Assembly: GCA_018902385.1 (NCBI GenBank)
Contig: JABSSW010000017.1
Location: forward strand, 186,001-250,000
Length of the DNA: 64,000 bases
Origin: Physcia stellaris
Lineage: Eukaryota > Ascomycota > Lecanoromycetes > Caliciales > Physciaceae
Direction: 5' to 3'
Position numbers and translations under genes: made by a program. The notes under the pieces are model-generated. The model worked only from the letters and a program-made list of their open reading frames with translations. It was not told the DNA's origin and did not search any database. Of the stretch, positions 57,001 to 64,000 are shown piece by piece (the first letter of the stretch is position 1; each line of letters opens with the position of its first letter).

Positions 57001-59987
57001 GCGGCCAGTGAGCCCCAAGCACGTCACCCAAGACGGTGATGGTAGTTGTCAAGGGTCTGGTTATTGTGAGATAGATCATGACAATGTACGTGTAATGTTT
57101 AGCGTGTTACTGAGAGTGATGAATGGCATGGGATGGGTGAGAGACCGCTAGCAGGCTGCTTCACCAACAAATCGTGAGCTTCAACCCTATCGGACTCGTT
57201 CTTTTGCCTGGTGCGGTCTTTCAATCTTCAGAGCTGTCCCGATAGACACGCCTACTCGTACCTAAGGTACTTTGAGATAAGTATTAGATATGCTTGCTCT
57301 ACATTTTCTAGGGTTGGATCATTGTTGTTGTCGTCTTGAACCCTAGTCGACTTCTGTCGTCAGCTGTTACATCGATTTGATGCTGGGTTCCAAGGTCTTC
57401 AGGCCTCTTCGCTATTTGCAGGACCAAGCTGACATCGTATCCTGCCAAGATCACTTTTAGTTCCATGCTCAGGCGAACATACTCCTGGATGCTACCTATA
57501 GAAAGGAGCCTTACGATATGAGAGATCGACATGCTTCTAATCACGGCTACACGAGGTTGGTCAACATCTTCCACAATCATGCAATACAATCCTAGTTATC
57601 TCAGTGCACAGGAAGTCAAAATACTACATCAGGTACCTCTGCTCTATATTTGAACATAAGCATAGAAGATCTTCATCAATAAATCCCTCGCCCAGCGCCG
57701 GATCTTTATCCTTGATTCCGAAGGTTCCTCCGCATCCCACAGCCGATCGCTTGATGCTATCTATGGATTTCGCCACCGTCACATCTCCCGAGCGATCATG
57801 CTTACTTGGACCTCATAGGGACGTTTGGATTGCCGAAGAGGCGTGTGGCAGAGCCAAGCCCTTCTATATGTGGCATGCACCTTACAATTCGCCGACACCA
57901 ATAGTCACCAAACCTGTGGCCGGCATCCGATCTGACAGGTATTCCTACCTAGGCCGAACCATTGGGTCCGTTCGCATCATCAGGACGCAACACCTCTGAA
58001 GGTGCATCTGCTGATGGCGATCTTTTCCGCAAACTTCACTCACCGCACCCTCGAGGTCTGGACTGTTCATGTTCTCAATCGAGCGGAACCCCAGTCCGAA
58101 GGCTTGCTCTGACATGGACTACACCATTTGGCATCCAATGACATTCCCCGCTTCTTTGCTGGAGTCCATCATTTGGAGTTCCATCAAATGACGACACTTT
58201 CAAATCACCCGTCGTGGGGGAGCCAATCGATTTACCCGCTTCGGCGGCGCATGTCAAAGTGTCTCAGCTTGTGCGATGTACAATGACGTCGAAGTAGGAG
58301 TGTGCTAGGCACTTGATTGCGCGGGGTCGACCTTTACCGAGCGCCACCAATGCAGGTATGTGGTCCCTGGCCGGCTTGGCGTTTGATGGGAAGACGCGGG
58401 AGATAAGCGTCGTCATTGCATCTCGTTACGTCGACGCTTTCCATTCGATACTCAATCTCCTTGGATTCGCACCATGCAAGCCTCACCCGCTAGGAGCAGT
58501 AGGAGTGCAAAAAGAGGGCTGCATCCTGACGCCTTACCGGTATCAAATCATCCGCGGATGCTGTTACACGGAAGAGGAAAGTCCGGAGTGGAAACTGGAA
58601 AGGTCCTGGGATTATTCTTGCTGCGTGCTCCTAGCAATCAATGAATGAGCTATCCAACTGATAGTCACAAGCTATCATGACTGTTTTCTTTTAGAGGAAT
58701 TCGAGAAGCTCAAGCCTGATATGTCGTCTACCGAGTTCCTAAGCCGTCTATTGAGATAGGATACAACCGACACTAGGAACCTATTCGTGGACAGCCACTG
58801 ATAATAATCTGTGGAAGTATCTACTTCTACAACTTCAATATTGCTATTTACGGCAAATCGCCACCTTGTTCCAGGAGTTTGGAAGCAGGTGGTGGAGCAA
58901 GCGAAGTCAACAGCCTAGAACTCGTGCATCGCTTGATAGGCGGTCTTCATGCATGTTTTTGGGCGCTCGTGCGGTGTTCATAGACCCAGCACAACGGTGG
59001 CTGGCTGTGAGCTTGGCCGGAAGCAGAAATTTTGCTCTTCGAGTCTTCTGGCAACCAAGTGGTCGTCCCAAGCCTCAAATCGGACATTTGCATCCTAGCG
59101 TCAGTATTGAGCATCCAGTCATAATAATCCAATGGAGAATCTGTATTTAGATGTCTGGTAACACCTTGCGGTATTTCAATTAGGAGGAGCTATCAACTCC
59201 TAACGATGATACAGTGGTTGTGAAGTTATGCACATCGGAGTTGCAGCTTGTGTACAGCCACGGCAAAAGGCCCAAGCAGCGAGTGGAATAGGAGTGGACG
59301 AAGCGAACCCCTGAAGTTGCAGTCGGTGGGATACCAGTCCCAGCACACCACCAGTTGAACCTGCGACAAGGCGTGATCCCCAAGAGCGTTAAATCGTTAA
59401 GCGGGGCCGGCACACATCGAGCAGATGGCTTTTGGTGGCTTGCTGCTAGCGGCATCGACCAGGCTGCTTCGGCTCTAGCGCCAATCACACCCATTCCTCG
59501 GCAAACTGACGTCGTATCTGGCCCTGGCAGCAAATCAAAGTGGACTCTCGACTCCTTTAGCGCGTGGATTTGGGCGCAATGTTGCAAGCCATTGACAATG
59601 GTGGACGATAGGCCTGTCATCCTGAACCTCTCAATCCACTCTCGGACGGTTATGTAAAGACACCTTTCCCCCTTTCATTGCGGATCTCAATCTTCATCCG
59701 AATCCCACTGTTTCTACGCTGATCCTTCCACCATCAAATCATCCTTTGTTCCGCTCTTCAGGACGCTGTACAACATCACTCACGATCAACTGTCAACTTC
59801 CTTTGAATGCATCTGCAGCGTTGTCGTTAATTCAGCATCACTTACATACTCCTCAATCCTCATTTGCCGCAACCAATCTTCGACTCTGCATTCATCGCAT
59901 TCGACTGCCTTAGGGGATCGCCGATCTATCCACAATTGAAACTCCGTTCCTGAATATCTTTCATCTCTTTGTCGGTCTCATTTCACC
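57001..59987. other. Long gene-poor region upstream of flbC
   Basis: Nearly 3 kb without a recognisable gene. ORFs at 57604-57999, 58313-58648 and overlapping opposite ones at 59180-59657 have no known motifs. The last 330 bp (59660-59987) is C/T-rich with many short CATC and TTCATC motifs, probably the 5' UTR and core promoter of flbC. Large upstream regions are common for developmental regulators. Confidence 0.5.
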
Positions 59988-61105
59988 ATGACCATGACCT
60001 TGGATCCTCAAAGTCGCCACATCGGCGGAATGCACTACGACCACATGCCATATCCGGGTGCTCCTAGTCCTCACTTTACCAATCCATGGGCCGGCACAAC
60101 GGCGGCACCTTCAACATCCCAACTGTTTCCAACTTCTCTTGGCTCTAGCCACTCCAGCTACGAGGCACTTCCCAAGCAGCAGGCTGCGAGGACAAGCAAC
60201 GTCTCTATGGCTTCTCATTCGCCTCAAAGCGCAACATCAATGGCACCTGCCTCTGGTTATTCTCACACCGCCTACTCTCAACCCGAGCTTCTCAACCTCG
60301 CGCAGCAAGATTTACTGCACGCGCCCCGGTCAATGTATGAGCAAGCATATTCGAGCAGTACATCGCCGCCATACGCACCCACCTCAGCACCGTTCCTTGG
60401 CTCTTTCGGGACTTTACCGCAGCCGTCGACAGATGGGCAGAGGAGGTTGTCACACACGTAAGCAAATTTGTGGGATTCTTTATGTCGGCGCTGGACTAAT
60501 TTCATTACAGAAGTACATCTTCAGGCTCCACACACTCAGATGCTTTCGACGCACTTGATGCCGGACGAAACATGGTTGCGCTAAGTCAGGATCTCACAAC
60601 ACCGCGCAACATCTATGGTCGAGAAAGGCAGTCGTCGGCCGAATCATATGGGTTCCCGTCGTCGCATTCATCTCATTCTTCCATATCTGACGCAAGCACT
60701 GGCTATACATCATACTATGGCTCCGTGGCATCATCCGTCTCAGGCTACAGCTCACAGTCGGAAATGGATTGTCCATCGCGAACATTACCGCGACCAGGGA
60801 CCTTGATTGGAGCCAATGGTCTCCCTGCGCCTCAGTCGATGATGGGTCAATTCAACTCCAAGATGTCTTCAAGCACACAAAAGAAACACAAATGCAAGGT
60901 GTGCGACAAGCGATTTACGCGACCAAGCTCCCTACAAACACACATGTATAGCCACACAGGCGAGAAACCATACGCTTGCGAAGTTGAAGGTTGCGGTCGC
61001 CATTTTTCCGTCGTCTCCAACCTTCGACGACATCGCAAGGTTCATAAGGGCGATCGCATGTCTGATCCTGGATCGCCTGAGGGATCCTGGATATCTGAAA
61101 AGTAA
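59988..61105 (+). CDS. flbC: FlbC-type C2H2 transcription factor
   Basis: Exons 59988-60457 and 60511-61105 (1065 nt, 354 aa); intron 53 bp with GGACTAATT branch motif. The first 280 residues are Ser/Pro/Thr/Gln-rich and disordered ([20 protein letters not shown]). Near the C-terminus lie two adjacent C2H2 fingers: [20 protein letters not shown] with H, linker TGEKPY, then [20 protein letters not shown] with a final H. This finger pair and its position at the end match FlbC of Aspergillus, an activator of conidiation genes. Role here is by homology; a lookalike with the same fingers is possible. Long upstream region as expected for a developmental regulator. Confidence 0.85.
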
Positions 61106-62592
61106 CATTACTGGCATCCGGCATATCTCGTTACCTAGCAGGAGATACCCATTACAGTTCTGCATGTCTGTTCCAGTATGTGCTATGACTAGACGCATAC
61201 GGTTGAATGGATTTCCAAGTGCATACGCACTCGGCGCGGAACATTTTGTACTACTACATGTGTAATTCTCAGTCGCTACACTATCGAGTCGAATGGCCGT
61301 TGAATAGGCCTTTAGCAGGGTGTTGGTAGGAGTTTTGGCACTTGGCATAAGATATTGGTCTTTGTTGTACATTACATATATACCCACATTCGCTTCGCAG
61401 CGACAATCTACATAGCCATTTACATGTTCACAGCCTTACTGCTATCATCGATTCATTATTCTGCGGCTTTTCTCATCGTTTTCCATGGTGCACATTAGCA
61501 TTTGCTCTAGAGCCATGCCAGCGAGAAGCGATGGCGTACCCCTGCAGAAGCCCACTTCCCACCGACGTCACAGGCCAGCGTTTCAGCTCGGGACCCCAAA
61601 TCCTCATGGCGTATGTGGCTTGCACTAGCCTGCTCGCCAGCTGTCCTTTGCCGAAAGCGCGGGCTCCAACCAAATGTTCGCAAACTGCGTCATCCGCACG
61701 AGCAACAGATTCTTTCAATCTTCCCACCTGTCATTGATGTGAGGCCCACGATACGTGGGACGAAAGAAACCAAGTTCCGATCGCGCATAAGCGAATGGAT
61801 GGAAGTCACTCAACCCTTGGATCACGGATCCTGGGAGAGGTGAGAACGAAGCAGGCTCTTGGTACGAGTACTCGAGTCGTGATGGCAGGTTATTATTACC
61901 GGGCAACCACACCCCTCCTCCAAATACCAAATCCCATCGAAGCGCCATCATCATTCGTGCGCCTCTCCCATTCCACGAATGAGGGGACCCCCCTCTCCCC
62001 CCAAATCAACCGGCTTTCCTGGATCGCTTACCCCCATGCAGAAGGTTACAGTACCTTGAGCGCCGACCGAGGCCGTTTCATCTCGGACACGGCTGCGTCT
62101 GAAACGTGTCAGCATGACTGTACTTTTGGCCGGCTTGTTAGATGAAGAAGTCGGTCTGGAGAGGTGGTCAGCGGAGGGTCGGAGAGGCTCGGGTGACGCG
62201 CGGCTGATTTATGGTCTTGTGAGGCTTTATTGTAGGACTGGTAAGCTCTGTGAGGCGAGGTTGTTGGAGGGAGGTTGGGTGGGAAGGAGAGGTTGGTGAG
62301 CGGCTCTGCTGACTGACGGGTTGTAGGAGTTGTGAATGGTGGATTCGACGTCACATCTGTCAACAATCTGCGTCAAGTATACCTCTTTAACCCAGTACAA
62401 GAATGATTTTCTAGCGTGAGGAGCAACGGCCTGCGGATAAACCTTATTCCGGGACAGTCTATTCCGTATTCAGCCTAAGAATCCTGAGATACGACGAAAA
62501 TCTTGAAAAGATTTCCAAATCAACTGCCTGATTATCATACAATTTACCATACAAATTGAGCAGCTGAATCAGAGATTGCTCAAAATTTGATA
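61106..62592. other. Gene-poor region downstream of flbC
   Basis: About 1.5 kb. ORFs of 60-150 codons overlap on both strands (60932-61387, 61473-61843, 61795-62145) with no recognisable motifs. I see no gene that I can support. Confidence 0.45.
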
Positions 62593-62812
62593 ACGCTGTC
62601 ACGTTGATCTCGTAACACGCTGTCCCGTTGAATCAAGCCTCGTAATTGACCTCGTAACACGCTGTCCCGTTGAATTGCAAGTCTCGTAGTATATACGCTG
62701 TCCCGTTGAATTGCAAGCTTCGTAATTGACCTCGTAACACGCTGTCCCGTTGAATTGCAAGCCTCGTAGTATATACGCTGTCCCGTTGAATTGCAAGCCT
62801 CGAAACAGTAAT
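62593..62812 (+). repeat. Minisatellite with alternating spacers
   Basis: Six copies of a core ACGCTGTCCCGTTGAAT (the first diverged) start at 62593, 62617, 62659, 62695, 62739 and 62775. Most are followed by TGCAAGCCTCGTA. The spacer alternates between an ATTGACCTCGTAAC type and a GTATAT type. So the last copies form an 80-bp dimer unit (36 + 44 bp). An apparent ORF on the minus strand (62580-62936) is a translation of this repeat. Confidence 0.88.
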
Positions 62813-62914
62813 GACGATATGCGACATGCGACATTCGACGAGCTAAAAACGACGCTAAAAGGAGGAGCGCTAAAAAGAATTCTTGTAGAAGATATACAGT
62901 ATATTGTATATCAT

Positions 62915-62970
62915 ATTGTATGGTATGCCATGCCATGCCATGTCATGACATGATATGATATGATATGATC
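62915..62970 (+). repeat. Pentanucleotide microsatellite
   Basis: Imperfect 5-bp repeats change from ATGCC units to ATGTC/ATGAC and then ATGAT units (GCCATGCCATGCC ... ATATGATATGATATGATC). Just after the minisatellite. Confidence 0.8.
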
Positions 62971-64000
62971 TAGAGGGTGAGAATGCTGATCCCATCAAGA
63001 GTCAATTGGGAATTGCTTGAACGAAACGCTCGATTTTTGCGATTTGAACGTAATTGTGTGTATATTCGAACGCAAAATCATCAATGCTTCAACGTACAAT
63101 CGTGAATTGTCAATGTGATGTTCCGTACAACAGAGCGGTGGTGGTGGTGACAGGGCGGCCAGATGGTGGTGGCGAAAGTGGTGATATTTGACAGCCCTAA
63201 CCCTACGATAAAGCGCTGTTGCAGTTTGCAGGCGTTTACCTTGTTCTTCTTCTAAAAGTGGATTCGATTGAAGTACTCCCGAAGTGATCAAGCTGCATAC
63301 TGTCAAGAATTATCTTGACCTGGGCTAGTCAACAATGGTCTCGCCATTAGGACATGACAATGAGTCAAAGAAATGCTGATGGGCGTTCACGACCAAGGCA
63401 CGGCTCTGCTCAGTAGGACAAGTACATCTCTCATTCATTGTATTCTCTCCTTTTCTTTCCCGTATCTAGCCTCTTGTCCGGGTCATGCTACCCCAAAATT
63501 GAGAACCCCATATTATCCACAAGAGATAGCTCTTGTATCTCGTATCTCTTGGCCCGGTCTTGGGCTTCCCATTAAGACTCCGTCCGCCAATAGGTAGCGG
63601 CTCTCCCTGGTTGTTTCGGGTGCGTCGTGACCGGGTCTCGACAAACAGGCCGATTCACTCAACGCTGTAGCACATGAAGGACATTAAGACCAGACTATAC
63701 GGTGGAACAGCCAGCTATTGGGCCCTGGGCCGCGCATCGATATAACGTGGATTGAGACGAAGTATGCTAATCGAGGGTTACAGCACCGGAAGGAGATATG
63801 CGCATCGCAATGATCCTACGAGTGTAGAAAGACCCTCTTCACAAGCAGAATCAGGCTTCTATGGTATTTTGTCGTCATAGCGCATCATATTGCGGTAGAC
63901 ACCCCCAATGACGAACGGCAGCTCTATCTCAATCGGAAGTCTTCGTCAGGATCATCTGGGTAGTAAGCATGGGATAGTGTCCGCTTGTCGTCTTTCCTAC
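62971..64000. other. Gene-poor end of the window
   Basis: About 1 kb with no recognisable gene or RNA. Short ORFs only. Confidence 0.45.

Noticed and set aside
59180-59657. Opposite overlapping ORFs of 146 and 100 codons
   Set aside because: Both open by chance in the same GC-balanced segment; no domain, no splice context, no clear start context.
62593-62812. CRISPR-like spacing of repeats
   Set aside because: The genome is eukaryotic, spacers are not unique (two alternating types), and no cas genes exist.
62580-62936. Minus-strand ORF with repeats of CNSTGQR / QRDSV
   Set aside because: It is simply the translation of the minisatellite.

Overview
This window looks like nuclear DNA of a filamentous ascomycete (Pezizomycotina). 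Genes are split by many short GT-AG introns of mostly 45-80 bp. They encode fungal proteins such as LysM secreted proteins, a GT71 mannosyltransferase, a Zn(II)2Cys6 regulator and a FlbC-type zinc-finger protein, next to conserved eukaryotic housekeeping genes. I could rebuild most exon structures by hand; almost all close to a whole number of codons. No tRNA, rRNA, CRISPR or bacterial operon structure was seen. The species cannot be named from this evidence.

Layout. 1-6.8 kb is an accessory-looking area: the 3' end of one LysM gene, an unrecognised gene, a decayed coding stretch, and a nine-exon gene for a secreted protein with six LysM domains. 6.8-10.7 kb holds a convergent GT71/ERO1 pair. 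11.0-11.5 kb is a 516-bp MITE with 144-bp inverted repeats, beside a gene remnant. 12.3-31.3 kb is dense housekeeping: two unrecognised genes (one F-box-like), UTP12, ARPC2, SDC1 (COMPASS), FAN1, a mitochondrial membrane protein, a Vps3844-type protein and CIA2. 34.2-43.8 kb holds the Zn cluster regulator, SmG, NTR2 and KRE33/NAT10. 43.9-57.0 kb holds a doubtful small gene, a C2H2 protein, a GPALPP/DUF3752 protein, an F-box protein, an MFS transporter, LCL3 and SEC9. 57-60 kb is a long gene-poor stretch ahead of flbC. 61.1-64 kb has no recognisable gene but carries a minisatellite and a pentanucleotide repeat.

The most striking unexplained signal is compositional. About nine GC-rich islands of 0.6-1.6 kb run from strongly C-rich to strongly G-rich when read 5' to 3'. 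They lie over the 3' parts of genes, mostly at convergent gene junctions, on both strands. All five reading-frame breaks that I found in otherwise intact conserved genes lie inside these islands. Each can be closed by one extra base, at or near a short homopolymer. That points either to systematic sequence error in these islands or to real local hypermutability.

Functional themes: ribosome biogenesis (UTP12, KRE33), splicing (SmG, NTR2, perhaps the GPALPP protein), the secretory pathway (ERO1, GT71, SEC9), DNA repair (FAN1), chromatin (SDC1), iron-sulfur assembly (CIA2), and chitin binding (LysM). Neighbours do not form an obvious pathway cluster.
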